Shown here: positions 14,184 through 27,478 of the stretch, piece after piece
Layout: each line of letters begins with the position of its first letter
How positions within the stretch are numbered: the stretch's first letter is position 1
DNA from: Lunularia cruciata
Lineage: Eukaryota > Streptophyta > Marchantiopsida > Lunulariales > Lunulariaceae
Reading direction: 5' to 3'
DNA: 64,000 bases
Assembly: GCA_948567375.1 (NCBI GenBank)
Contig: OX419758.1
Coordinates: 47,383,473-47,447,472, forward strand
Notes under the pieces: model-generated
Databases searched by the model: none
What the model saw: only the letters and a program-made list of their open reading frames with translations
What the model was told of the DNA's origin: nothing
Position numbers and translations under genes: made by a program

Positions 14184-16392
14184 CTCAGATTTCCGTTATC
14201 CAACATCCCAGCTACACCATCGCCGTTTCAGTCTCTTCCGGCTGCGAAATTCAACTGTTCTTTCAACAAGGTCTGACTAAAGAATTTTACTCAACTCTAT
14301 CTTCCTGATGCCAGCTCGCTTGAGGTTCACAGTTCCTGATCTAAGGAGAAATTCCAGTTTCTTCCATGACAAGCGCGGCTCTAACTATGAGCCGTCATTG
14401 GTTCGCCGGGAAAACTTTTATCGCTAAAGTTCATGACCTCTTTTGTCTGCTGCTATCCCAGCGTGCAATTGACGTATTTGCAAGGAATCGTCTGCAGCAA
14501 ATAAGAAGCCAATTATGAGAATTACGAAACTTCCCCTGGAGAAGACCAACTGGAAGGAAAGTAAGGGTCTTAGCATGATTCCAGGAATATCAGATCTAGC
14601 CGGTAACTCTCGGAAGTTCTTCCGCTTTCTAGCAACCTATATTGTAAGACAGCCCCGACTATCATCTGTTTTGAAGAAGCACTTGCTAACTCGTCAAGTA
14701 CCGGAAGACCACACACTAGCCATCGGAAAAGCAAAGCTTATTCAATGTTCAAGCTGAAGCTGCAATTCTCCTAAAAGCATCACGTTTGAATTTTTTAGCG
14801 GCAGCCTCGGAAAGCAGTAGGTTAATGTCAAAATCACCACCAGCTGTTGCAAAGGCAGCAGGACAGCTCCAGGTGAGGGACTTCGGGTTCTCGTAGCATG
14901 TCGCAGAGATTACACACTCTCAGGGAGACTCTCTCGTATGCACCAAACGACGGGTTCATCTGGGTGTAAATAGCTGTACTAAGAAAAAATTCATTCTGCC
15001 TTTCCATTCTTGATCTCTGTATGTAATTCGTGATAAACTTACTCTTCCGTCCATTTTAAGCTTCCTGTCCTAAGATGTCCGAAAGGGGACAGCATTCAAT
15101 TTCCAGACACGGACGAAAGATCTGAATCTCCTGATGTTTTAGCCACTAACGGCCCACGTAATCATCGTGCCGTCTGCTTTACATACTTATTTGGTGAAGA
15201 CATGAACCCGTGTGTAGTAGGGCCTTCCAATCGACACAGTGAACTCAATTAAAGAAACAATTGAAGGGAACATCCTAACTGGCGAACTATTGTGCACATG
15301 AAACTATGCTTTATCTGCTCTTGATATCTACTCTTCCTTACTCTGCACTGCTGCTGCGTGACAAAGGTAACAGACAACCTCTATATCCTCGTCTGCGAAA
15401 GTCCACGACGAGGGACAAAAACCTGGTGCCTTTCAGCAAACAACGGCTTTTCAGACTGGATACAGTACATACTTGGATCGTCACGTCGATTTCAATTCGT
15501 TCGTCCCCGCGCAAGAAACTGACAGATTTTGGGTGTGCCTCAAATCCAATTTGCCGTCCACAGTGACCCCATGGAATTTGAAATGGGGAAGTCTTACGCT
15601 CTGTAACCTGATAAGATCGTTGAACTCGAAGATCGACATGCCAACTATCCATATAATCAGAATCGAAGCGCGTTTTTCTCCGGTGCGACGACTTCGCAAG
15701 AATCAAGGTGAGAGGTGACGAGAATAGAAGTCTTCTTTGGCGTTATTCATCGTTTTTTTGTTTCCACTGGGTAGGGAATCTATTGCTAGCCTTCTGGTGC
15801 CGGCGAAAGGATGAAAAAGGTGAAAATTTCAAAATTGACAAACAATCTAATTTCCTAGCAAGAAAATGCGACCGCTTAGAAAAAACGGAGGATGGAAGAC
15901 CCCATCGAGCCGTACAAAAGAGAGAAAAAAAGGTAAAATGGGGCATCCTAGCTAGATTCTTCGTTTGTCACATCGAGTACTCCTTCATCGCCTGCAAACT
16001 GAAAGACGTTCTCACATTGTTGTGGTCAGCTACTTTTGACCCATCAGTCAAAACTAACTTGAGGGACCAGGTTTGTAAATTCGGTGTGTCTGTAAATTTT
16101 GTCAAACTCGTAGAATAACCACCTCACATGTGTAGGATATTTACCGGAATATTCGCCCTCTAATCAAAGTTGAACATGCATCTAGAGACTTTGCGGATAG
16201 CGTTTAAGGTAAATGTCTAATTCTTTTATAGTTTTAACTTATCTTCACAATACATATTCTATTCTTCTCCGGATTTTCAATTTCTAAATTGCAACATTTT
16301 CCTTCATTCACGTCTATATTGTTCTTTAAAATGATCACTTGGGCACTAGTCAATATGTAAAGTTTCATTAACTTTATTGCAAACAGGCATGA
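14184..16392. other. Upstream region of the SHR-like gene and spacer
   Basis: The left part should hold the 5' UTR and promoter of the minus-strand SHR-like gene. Between 14.5 and 16.1 kb several overlapping open frames of 60-136 codons occur on both strands. None shows a known domain or consistent coding signature, so no gene is called. Confidence 0.4.
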
Positions 16393-16830
16393 TGTCATGA
16401 TATTTGTATAGCTTAATGCAGTTTACTTGAATATGGGAGTAGTAGTGTTCAATTATAGGTAACTTGCCATTTACTCATGGATTATTTGTTTGAGGTCATA
16501 TTTCATGTTAGTGCTATTGATAATAGATGGGACTCATTGTCACTTGCACTACGGATGTGTCATCAACGACACCATAAGAATTAAAAACCTAGGTCGAACA
16601 GAAAGGTATACCTTTGAAGTCCAGCTCCTGATAGCTCACTTCTTTGATATTGAGCTTCCAAGTTTTTGGCTATGGTGGACAGAGGCCGACGAGTATCACC
16701 TGGAGTCTCTTAGTTACAATGGGTGTGACTTGATTATAATCAATGTCCGAGTGTTGGGAGAAGGATCCAATATAGATCTGATTTGAGTGTGATTCAAGTG
16801 GAAGAATGAATTGATTACATTAGAGAAGTG
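16393..16830 (+). repeat. G1 LTR, left copy
   Basis: Begins TGTCATGATATTTGTATAG, comparable to TGTCACACCATTTGTAG at the start of the solo LTR at 41947. It shares the conserved core GGTGGACAGAGGCCG (about 16675) and AATCAATGTCC with the copies at 29.05 kb and 42.24 kb. The right boundary is approximate. Confidence 0.7.
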
Positions 16831-19800
16831 AGCGTCAAGTGGAAATTGGGTGAAGTAACTAAGTGTTATCTAATGGAGGTGCAATAGTTGGAGATGGTGC
16901 TACTATGAGTGAGCGTACTACCACAGGAGGTGGTGCAATACCAAGTTTTAACCCCATGGTAGATTTCTTCCAATGCTTGAGGTAAAACTACCAAGGAATG
17001 CGGACTTACAAGTTGTGGAGCTTGCAAGAGTTCCATTGGAAGGTTAGAGAGAGCCTATGCAACTTGCATGAGTTTTACTTGAGTTATTGGGCCCCAAGCA
17101 ATCTAATTTTGGTGTGGGATTCTAAACAAGGAGTTGCAACATAGAGTACATGATGTTACATTCTTACATGCTACCTCACTTACTTTGGCAGTGGTCTTTA
17201 GTTTGGTTGAGCACATTGAGCTCAACATAGGGGAGAAGAGAGTGGTGACATTTGGGATTGGTAGAGAGACCTCATCCACAATTATTACTTCTTCTAGAGT
17301 GCACTAGAGTGCACCACCTTGTGTTGGCTTTTGAGGGTAGAGTGGATAGTACATATTTTAGGGAGTGAGTGGAAGGCCTAGTGAAGCTAGACCCTTACCT
17401 TCATTTTTAGGTCAAAAATAGCCAATGAGTGGTGGTGTTGCTTGTTGGACTTGTGGTAGACCTTACCACAAGAAAAAGCACGCAAGGCAATGGACATCAC
17501 AACCAACATAGAGATAATGTGACCATTTCCATAGATTTGGTCACACTAGTGATATTCACTCGGAGTTATAGAGTGGTAAGGCTGCTATGGTAGGTGGTAG
17601 AGGAGCTCCAAGTTATAAAAGATGAGGTAGTAGAGTTTGTGGTAGAGTACCCACACCTAGTAGAGGTGCAATATATGCACTTGCTTTTGATACAGCCATA
17701 ACTACTCAGATTAAGTAGTTGGAGCAGAGATTTGCTAACATGGCCATAGCTTAGAGGAGATTAGATTCAGGTGTTGAGGCTTCTACCTCGTATGCTAGTG
17801 ATAGAGGCATCTTGGACTTTATGTGCGGAGCAACACAAGTAGATGAATTTTCCGTAATGACTAGGAGTGTAGCATATGTTCTAAAGCCTAGAGGAGCATT
17901 AGTGGAGTTAGATCCACAAAGATGAGAGGTTGGTAGATAGGTCAGACTTTCCTAGTCTTTCACACTCTTTGAGGCACTACAGACAACATCCATGGCTTCT
18001 AAATGTCCTAGTGCAAGTGTGGTAGGTGGTGATGGATTGCATGATGGACCAAGTGTCAATCAACCACCTACTACTACACAAATTGAGTCTAATATGATGT
18101 TTGGGGCGGGTTAGTTGATTATGTGATTCTCTTTATTCTCAACCAATGACATGTTTACATTAGGAGTTGACCCAACTCAAGTGTTCTGGTTCGTTGCCAC
18201 ACTTTGTGAGAGTAGGGATGATGTGGTTCATGCTTCTAGAGCAAAGGCAGTTGATAGTGGAGCTAACTTGGTTGAGGAGCATGGGATCCGCTCGACAATC
18301 AATGGTTTATAGCAAGTAGTAGTAGTTAGGTTCAAAGAGTTACCAACTAGAGCTACCTTTGAGTGCGCTCAATTTACACCTAGAGTTTTTGTATTGGATA
18401 ACCAAAGGAGGATTTTCCATTGTGTGGGGCCTTCAAGGAAGGTCCATGCATCATGGTCTTATTAAACTTTGGTGCACATCCTTTTATGTTGGGAAAGGCT
18501 ATAGTTGTCGGTCTTGAGCTACGGAAGACCAATGCAAAGAGGTATCCATTTTAGATCTTAATATCTCTAAGGGGCGGTTCTACATAATAAATCACATGTG
18601 GAGAGCTCATTGTCCAAATTCAGCCCATTTACTCGATTGATAACTATATGGTGAGAGCTCATGTCATTGCGATAGTAGCATAATCATAAGGTGTGCTACT
18701 TGGTGGAGTAGTGTTATACCCCATGGGTTTTAGTATTGTCTATTGGGAGGAGACAGCCTCCTATAGACCAAGTTGGCAGTCAAGTGAGGGATGGGTATGT
18801 TGCCAACCAATATGCTTTAGTAGTGGTAGTCTTGGCTTACTACTTTCAAGGAATATGGTATTAGTTTTAGCTTTCAATGGTTCCATTACTTGGCCTAATG
18901 ATGCATTGAAGAGGAACACCCATGTGGAAGATACTCCATTACTAGAGGACATCACTTGGATTTGGAGTAAAAGTGTGATAGTTCCATCTACCTTGGATGT
19001 TCTATTGTGGAGTTTTAAGGAGGCATTGTAACAACATGCAAATCAATTGGTACAACAAGCTTGGAGTGGATCTTTTGTACCACTAGAAGACCAATGTGAG
19101 GATGAACCTTTGGAGTCTACTACCTTGTCATCTTTGGATACACTCATTGCTTGGAAATACCAATAGAGAAAGTATGTCTATTGGAGTTGTTTGGTGTAGA
19201 GTAGCTACAATACTACAAGCATGCATATGAGTATAGAGGTACTTGTATGAGGAGAGATAAGACTATTTGGTTAGTTTCTCTATATTATGTGGCATACTTG
19301 GCCTATTGGTATTTTAGTTATTATCAATGTCAATAGTCAAGGATTACTAAAAGATCTTACTAGCAAAGATTCCTTGTTAGGCACGTAAGATTTGGAGAGA
19401 CATAGTTCCATTCATTTGGTAATTTCTGGATGGCTTTGTCACAGATACCAATGCTAGCAAAGTTCAAGGTCTCTAAGATCTCTATTTTGGTGTGTTTTGG
19501 GAAATGTTATATTACTATGATATCTCCATATTCATTAGTCTATTTCTCTAGCCTACATTTTGGAGAATGTCCCTTTGATGGGTGATTCTTGTACACAAGT
19601 GGTGGTGAGTACATATCAGGTCCATTCTTAGATGTGACATGTCTTGTTGTTGGATGAAGTAAGAGTGAGATCACGGTCTCATCATCTTCATCTTTGGTAG
19701 AGGAACCTTGTACCTAAAGAGGTTCTATAGCATGCTTATGATGGGATTCAACGACTAGACCACCTTAATGTTGATGACATTTTGGACACCAATCTCAAAT

Positions 19801-21274
19801 AGTGATAGTGGTTGATAGGTCACTTATGGAAATGGTGAACCTTGTTGGACAGTCTAGAGCTACTTTGACCATACTTATGAGTCTCCTAAACTCCTATACT
19901 TTCAAGAGAGAGGTCTTGGACTTGTTTGAGACTCATCATTACAGCAATTGGTGGAGCCTAACACCAATGAGGGGGAGCGGGCAATGGGTTTTCATATTAT
20001 TATTACCATTATTATAGCAATGTTAGAGGCATCCATGCATTAGGTATTAGGTTAAGCTATGGACCTCAATTGTTTTACTTGGATTGTGAGCATTGGCTTG
20101 GCAAAGCAACATAGAATGCACTTGATAGGCATTACCACTCCAACACTTGTGAGCTTTTTGCCTATCAAGATGATTCAACCACAAGCTAGAGGTGATGGAC
20201 CGAGTGGGCAGGGTATACCAAACATCTGAGCAATCTGAGCTTTGTGGCAAAAGTTATGAGTGTTGAATTTCCTAACAAGGAGTCCATATTTAGGAGTTTA
20301 TATCTTCATCATATGGTGTCCAAATGGAGTGGTTTTGGCAGTGTTGGATGTACCTTGGGAAGCTCTTTTGATTGATACCAATCACGCTTAAACATGACAT
20401 CCATGCACAAAGTTAAAATGATTTGAATTTTGTCATCTTTGGTAGAATTTTGGGTTCAAGCGACAATTTTGAAACATTGTTAACTTTTTGGTTCCATGTC
20501 CAATTTTTTTAATCTTAGCTCATTAGGAATTCATGCAAAAGAGCTTTCTGCTAAATCCCTGATTTTTGAAGTTGGATTTCTATGGAGCAAGTTCTGAGTT
20601 TCATCATTCTGTGATCCTATGCGCCTGGTGGTGTTCACATTTCCAACTTTCAAAGGTTGGAACTTTGGACTCACATCTTCAAATGAGTTGTTCCTAGTCT
20701 AAGTCAAAGCATCTTGTCAGGGGCTATTAATTGCAACTTTTCTCATGGAATTTGAAGCTTTGCGATTGAAGTTATAAGAATTTGAATTATGTGGCTCAAT
20801 GAGGTTTAGAAGTTAAGCATAACAAACTCTATAGGCCATAGCTCTATACCTATTTGCTCAAATGAAGTGATGTCTGACTTATTTTTGAATGAATCTTCTA
20901 AAGCTTTTGATTGGGACCTTATTTGTAGAATATGAAACTCTATGGTGAATGTTGTGAGATTTCAAAATCTGCATGATCTCAAGAACTTCTATGTTAGAAA
21001 GTGCATATTCAGCAGCTTATAACTTTTACATGTCCAAAAGAGTAGATCTTTGGTTGAGGATAACAAGTATTTGTAGAGCTATTAGTGGTTGTAGATTAAT
21101 ATAGAGTCTCATTTAGTAGAGTAGAAAGCATGGGGATTTGAAATCTATAAAATTCTCTTAGATTTTTCAAACCAAGTTTTCAAGAGCTGTCCTTGAATTC
21201 ATAAAGCTTAAGTGAAGATAGAGGATATATTTTCATAGTAGCACTCTTGAGATTTTAGAATAGAAACTTCCAAG

Positions 21275-22344
21275 ATGGTGCAAGACATTGTTGATATAGC
21301 CTCAAAACAACAACAGCTTGCTGAAATGTACAAAAAAGCAAATGACTTCCACAAGGAACTAAAGATCTTCTTTGTCCTTATGTCTCAATGCATGAGCACT
21401 TTTATGGAAAATTTGGAAATTGTAAGAGAAGTGGTCATGATTGTGAAAGAGTCTTTGAATTTTGTCACCCAAGATATCAAAAACTCAAGAAGAGCAATGT
21501 TTTTCAGTAAGACTCCACCCTGGGGATGGTGGATGCTACGGAGAAGGTTTCTTCTTTGGGAGAACAAGCCACCAACATTGCTTCACAAAATGGAAGGTTG
21601 CAAGAGATTTTTGAGACATTAGAAGTCAATAATAAGTCATTTGTTGAAGCTACAAAAGTGGCTCAAATTTCTTACTTGCAAGAGCATAAGAGCTGAAGGA
21701 AGAAGGTAGTAGAGATGAAGGAAGAAGGTACCAAGGCTATAATGTGTGATATCATCTTTGATTCTTTGAGAGTTCATCATCATGAGATTGTTGCAAGCAT
21801 ATAGGTTGGGGCAACATGGTTCACAACCAAGAAGTACTCTAGTGAAGTTTGTATCTCAAACTCAAAGAGATTAAGTGATGGCAAAAAAGGCTATACTCAA
21901 GGGATGCACATCTGGTTAAACCATGATCTCACCTCTCTCCAATTTCAAGCAAGGAAGAGAGAACTAGCTAAGGTGAAGGACGCTCAACAAGTAGGATTTG
22001 TAGTCTTTTTGTAGGACGGTAGAGCTTTGGTTACCCAAAAGCGATAATCAGTTGTTGCATAGCAATCCCAGACCCCTAGAATGTTGTTCTGGAATATTCA
22101 TGGGCTCACACATACCAAGTATTCAAGTTCTAAGCCTTTGGTGCATCTTAAACTCAAAGAGATTAAGTGATGGCAAGAACAGCTATACTCAAGGGATGCA
22201 CATCTGGTTAAACCATGATCTCACCCCTCTCCAATTTCAAGCAAGGAAGAGAGAACTAGCTAAGGTGAAGGACGCTGAACAAGTAGGATTTGTAGCCTTT
22301 TTGCGGGACAGTAGAGCTTTGGTTACCCAAAAGCAATAATCAGT
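21275..22344 (+). pseudogene. LINE A ORF1 (coiled coil + RRM + CTD), broken
   Basis: Starts MVQDIVDIASKQQQLAEMYK, followed by a heptad-rich segment likely to form a coiled coil (to about 21480). Homology to copy B then runs through an RRM-like part near 21.65-21.85 kb to a C-terminal domain (LNHDLTPLQFQARKRELAKV, then FVAFLRDSRALV). That tail resembles the C-terminal domain of vertebrate L1 ORF1p. The frame is broken by stops and a shift, and its end is repeated because of the 292-bp tandem duplication. In L1, ORF1p is the RNA-binding trimer that packages the element RNA. Confidence 0.75.
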
Positions 22345-22433
22345 TGTTTCATAGCAATCCTAGACCCCTAGAGTGTTGTTCTGGAATATTCATGGGCTCA
22401 CCCATACCAAGTATTCAAATGCTAAGCCTTTGT
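21850..22433 (+). repeat. 292-bp tandem duplication inside LINE A
   Basis: Two direct units, about 21850-22141 and 22142-22433. Both contain AAACTCAAAGAGATTAAGTG (starting at 21858 and 22150) and both run into TTGTTCTGGAATATTCATGG. They differ at only a few percent of positions. The unit covers the ORF1 C-terminal domain, the ORF1 stop and the first codons of the endonuclease. Confidence 0.95.
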
Positions 22434-25330
22434 GGGATGATGTTGATCTGATCAATCTTGTGGAAACACGAGAATATGAGGGAACACCATTCAAGACATT
22501 GAAGGTTTCACTCTTGTTGGTTCAACTTGGAACAAGAGGAGGCAACATAGAGGAAGGGGTTTTGGAGGTATTGCTATTTATGTCAGATTTGGCTTTGAAA
22601 AATCAGCCTCTTTCATAGGCCAAGACTCAAGTGGAAAATACCAATGGTTGAAGATTAGAGGAGTTATTACATCTTTCTTCCTTGCTATTTGTTACTTTTC
22701 TCCATTGGTATTACCAATTTACTCAAGTGGAGCTCCCAACGCCATGCAACCTTTCCACTCCTTGATAAAGGATGTGTTGGAGTTCCAAATAAAGGGTGCA
22801 ATACTTGTTCTTGGTGATTTCAATGCTAGGATCCAAGGTCTTCAAATTCTAGAGTTGAGTGACCTTGAGAATGACCCTATTTATACCTTGATAGATGATT
22901 CTAGTGTTTGGTGCCACTCTTCCTTGGATTTGATGAGCAACTCTATGAGTGAGCACTTTTTGAGCTTTGGTACCAATTGTAACTTGAAGGTCTTAAATGG
23001 CCTTTCTCAATTTCCTAAAACTTGAAAATGCTTTGCTTTTGGTGGATCTAGCACCATAGATTACATGTTGACCTCACCTATTGATATACATTATGTTTCT
23101 GATTTGGTTGTTTTAGATCCTCAACCTGAATCTGATTATGCATGTCAATCAGTTGTCATCCTTCTTCCTTGCCCCAATAGAACCACATTAGCTATTGAGA
23201 ATACCTCTAGAGTGAAACTCTAATCTAGATTTTCAAAAGAGAGATTTGTACCAACAAGTCATCCAAGAGAAGTTGAGCACTATGGAGTGGAGTTTTGATT
23301 TTCAATAACAAAGTGATCAGTTGGTGGAACTTCTTCAATACACATCAACTACTTTGTTTCCAAGAGCATCTCACATGAAGAGACTTGGTCTCCTTTGCAA
23401 TAGGTGGTATGATGTTGACTGTAAATTGGCAAGGATCAAAACTATAGATAGATCTCTTGATCAGATTGCACAAAATCTGGCTTTTGTCTCTTATAAAAAG
23501 TTGGTGAAGTGCAAGAAGCAAGCATTTCTAAGACTTAATGGGGTTAATTTGAGCACTAACTGAGGATCAATCACAAGGCCTTTTGGAAGAAGGTTGTTGT
23601 TAGATGTCCATCACCATTGCTGGACTTAAAAGAGCTTTGTAACTATGTGAAGGATCTATACTTCTTCCCTAATGCTCCATGCATGGCATCTACCTTTGGA
23701 TCTCCTTGCACCATCTCTAAGGCTGATGTTAAGTACCAACTCAAGAATTTGGCCAATGGAAAGGCTAAAGACCTTGATGAACTTTGTGTTGAACTCTTGT
23801 AATAGGGCAGAAATCATCTGATTCTAGTACTCACTTCTTTGTTGAATAAAGCAATCAGGTGTGGTTTTCTTGATAGATGGTGCTTGAAGAAGGTAGTTCA
23901 CATTCACAAGTCTGGCCAAAGGGATATTGTCACCAATTATCATACCATACTAGTTAGTAGTATCTTTGCCAAGTTATATGGTCAAATTTTGGAATCAAGG
24001 TTGAGTACATGGGCTGAAAAATACAAAATTAATACCAAATGCTAAGTTGGTTTTTGATTAGGCTTTAGTACTTTGGATCATCTATTAGTACTTCATGATT
24101 TGTGGTGGAAGTCCAAAGTTGTTAGAAGAAATCTCTATGTTGCATTTATTGATTTCAAGAAGGTCATTGATAAGGTGCCAAGGAAATCTCTAAGCCAAAG
24201 ACTCACTAGAGTTGGTGTTTCATCGGATCTGATTGGTGCTATCTCTCAACTCTATGATAAGGTGGTTGTGAGACTCTCATCTTTGAGTTCTCAAGATGTC
24301 TTCAGTAGAATGGAGTGATCCAAGGTTGCTCTCTATCTCTAACTCTATTTAGAATCTTCATTGATGACCTAGATTCATGGAAGTTGGAGCTACAATTGTA
24401 CAGGTTGGATCTTTGATGATTCATGCACTCCTTTATGCAAATGATGCAGTGCTCCTCTCCACCAATCCAAAGAGTTTATAGAAGCTATTTGTTCTCTTCT
24501 TTTGTTTTGCAACCAAATAAAGATGGAGGTGAACCTTGACAAGTCCAAGGTGATTGTGGTGGGTTCTAAAGGTGTGATTCCTTTCTTCTTTGATGGAAAG
24601 TGCTTGGAGCAAGTTTCTTCTTACAAGTACTTGGGAATTAATATTTCTCATGATTATATCTGGTCCACTTATGTGAAGAATAGAATAAATGAAAGGTTTA
24701 GGTCTTTGTATTCACTCATGAATTGCTCTAGACCTGCTCATCTTACCACATAAGAGTTGAAAAAGATTCTTTTCAGATCTCTTGTATAGCTGGTGGTTCT
24801 CTATGGTGCTCAGATTTGGGGTCCATGTACTAAAAAGACACAGTGGCAAAAGGTTGAGAGAGTTTAGAAGGTGTTTTTATGTGACGAATTGGGTGTGATG
24901 ACTCAAACTCCTTATCTTCTTTTGCTTGCTCAAACGAGAGTTTTGCCTCTTGAGGCTGAATATTGTTCTTAGCTCTCACATATACCACTAATGTGAGATC
25001 CATGGAGTATGAGAGACTTCCTTACTAAGCTTTTTGTGTCACTCTATCTTTTGGTTGGTACACAAACTGATTGCATGGGCTACAAGGTGGAATATTTTTG
25101 GGCAACATTTGAGATTGGAGCCTAGTGCATTATGAGAAGTTATCAAGGAGCAATTCTTACATCACATGTGGCATGAACCCAATACCAAGATGTTGTTCTA
25201 TCAACAATTTGTAAATCCTATGTTGGTGTATTGCAAGCAATATTATCTACTGGTTGGATTTCTACTTCACTTAGATTTTTATTGCTCAACATAGAACTAG
25301 CTCTCATAGCCTAGAAGTAAAACAAGGACA
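22373..25330 (+). pseudogene. LINE A ORF2 (endonuclease-reverse transcriptase), broken
   Basis: Begins LFWNIHGLTHTKYSNAK with LINLVETREYEG, matching the N and E motifs of apurinic-type LINE endonucleases; VLGDFNARI follows near 22810. RT: KLYGQILESRLSTWAEKYKI (about 23.97 kb), VAFIDFKKVIDKVPRKSLSQ (motif A, about 24.14 kb). The motif C region reads LLYANDAVLLSTN near 24430, where the second catalytic Asp is Asn. After it come EVNLDKSKVIVVGSKGV and SSYKYLGINISHDYIW (about 24.53-24.66 kb). Several frameshifts and stops make it non-functional. Confidence 0.85.
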
Positions 25331-27426
25331 TTAATACAGATAGAGCACTCCATGCCGCTTTTTATATTGTTTTCATGTCTTTGTTGAGTGCTCTTGCTAC
25401 CAATAGATCATAGTTAGACTTAGATTAGTATTAGTGATTTCTCAGCTCTCGTACAGATTGAGGATTTTGTGTTAAGGAAGGATATGACCAAGATTATTCT
25501 ACATTGTATCAATTTGTTACAGATTGGTCAAATGCTCTAGGCTCACATTTCATCTGACTTGTCTTGTGTTTTCAAATTCTTGACTCTTTGGGTCTTCTGG
25601 GCTTTCTATTTCATTTCATTGTTCATTGTATTCATGGGACATAACCAGTGGCTACTAGTGAGAGTGTTCTACTTGGGCTCCATCTAGTGAGTTTGGTCTA
25701 CTTGGGTTACACCCTTGGTCTACTTGGGATGTAGCTAGAGGACATATGTTTCAACTATAATGATGTCAGCCAAGAAGGATATGCATAGCAACTACATAGA
25801 TATGCAAATGTGTGGGGATTGTTGTCCTATCTACTGATAGATTAGTGCTGATTGGTATGCCATGCCTACACCAAAAGAGATCTTTGATGTGATTGGGCAT
25901 GAAAAGGTATTCAATACTTTGGATCTTTGAGCAAGATATCAGCAATTGGCAATCAAGGAAGAGTATAAGTCCAAGATAGCATTTTGAGCTATTGATCCTC
26001 ATGGTAAGGATGTAGTTTTATCAATGTAGGTTCTTACCATTTGGGTTAAAGAACACACATGTTGAGTTCCAAATGGTCATATAGGATCCTAGTAGGATTG
26101 GATTTTTCTTGGTGCTATATTGATGACATTTTGGTCTATAGCACTACTATGGAGTAGCATGAGGGACACTTGTGGGAGGTGTTTGAGAAGTTGAGATCTC
26201 ATGGACTCAAATTACATCTTTGGAAGTGTAGATTCTTCCATGAGAAAGTTGAGTATTTGGGTCACACTATCTACTCTAGAGGACTACAAGGTGGAGGCTA
26301 TTGTATGCATTCCTTGGCCTATGGATGTGAGAAGAGTGCAAGCATTCCTTGGGTTGGCAAACTTCTATCACCAATATGTTAGAGAAGTTTGTGCCATTGC
26401 CAAGGCCTTGGCAAATTTGACCAAGCTTACATAGAAGTGGTGTGTTTGAGATGAGCAAGAGAGAGCTTTTATAGAGCTCAAAGAGAAGTTGACATCTGCT
26501 CCAATTCTTAGGAGACCAATCAGAAGATGACCATTCCTAGTTCATATTGATTGGAGTATGTTAGGGCTTGGAGCAAGCTCACCCAATAGAATGATGAGAG
26601 GAAAGAGTTTGTGGTGGCTTCTACTAGTTGCTCCAACAATTTTGCAAAGGTCAAGTATAGTTCATATGAGAGAGAGTGCTTGGTAGAAGTATGGGGAATA
26701 GCACATTTCTAATGTTATCTATTTGATATCCCCTTCACTCTCATCATTGATCATTAACAATTGAAGTGGTTGAGTACAACAAGCTTCCATGGAAGCTGCA
26801 CGATGGGCTCTGATTTTACAAGAGTATCATTTCACAATTATTCATAGACCTAGAGTAAGATCAGACCAAAGTATATTGGCAGACAAATAAGGAGATGGTG
26901 CCAGATTGGCATACATCTACCTTTCTATGTATAATTTTTGAGGCCTTGATTGTAACTCTCTTAGCACATACAAGAGGAGTTGTTGAGGTTAAAGATCTAG
27001 GGGGTTGAGATTTTAGTATAGGTCAATGAAACATTCATGATGATGACTTAGTGATGCATTATCTTTGCATTGGTGTTGTGGGTGGCACAATTGGTGCCAA
27101 GGAGAGAGATTGTGCCCTTCAACAAGCTTGGCAGTTTAGATTAGAGGGTAGACACTTTCTTTGTATGTGGGAGGATGGTAGAGTGCAAGTAGTACCACTT
27201 CCTTCTCAAAGACCATAGTTTTTACATCATGCTTGTGAGGAGCTAGGACATTTTGGATTCAAATATACATATAGCTTACTCCATAGTCATTATTGGTGGT
27301 GTTGTATGTATATTGATGTCCAATAATTATTTGCCAGATGTGTGGTTTGTGACCAAGTTAGAGTATCATTTAATGTTCCTATGTCATAGTTGCACCCATT
27401 ACCTATTAGGGGATTGGATTACCATT

Positions 27427-27478
27427 GGACTTTGTACTTTGGACTTTGGACTTTGGACTTTGGACTTTGGACTTTGTT
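27427..27478 (+). repeat. (GACTTTG)n heptamer repeat
   Basis: About six consecutive GACTTTG units in the integrase region of fossil G1, just before the DFVGP-like position. A local simple-sequence repeat. Confidence 0.9.

Larger units (their letters stand above)
20250..25625 (+). mobile_element. LINE copy A (L1-like, EN-RT), inserted in G1
   Basis: About 5.4 kb non-LTR retrotransposon homologous along its length to copy B at 48.86-54.2 kb (minus). Parts: a roughly 1-kb leader; ORF1 from about 21275; a 292-bp tandem duplication over the ORF1/ORF2 junction; an endonuclease from about 22373; reverse transcriptase at about 23.6-24.45 kb; a C-terminal region to about 25.45 kb. The 3' end has short TTTCATTTCATTGTTCATTG-type repeats rather than a long poly(A). 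The gypsy sequence resumes directly after it. Many in-frame stops and frameshifts, and the catalytic YADD box reads YAND, so the copy is dead. The 5' junction is uncertain by about 100 bp. Confidence 0.85.

Noticed and set aside
15306-16118. Cluster of overlapping open frames on both strands
   Set aside because: They overlap one another in conflicting frames, lack known domains and no splice-consistent gene model could be built.
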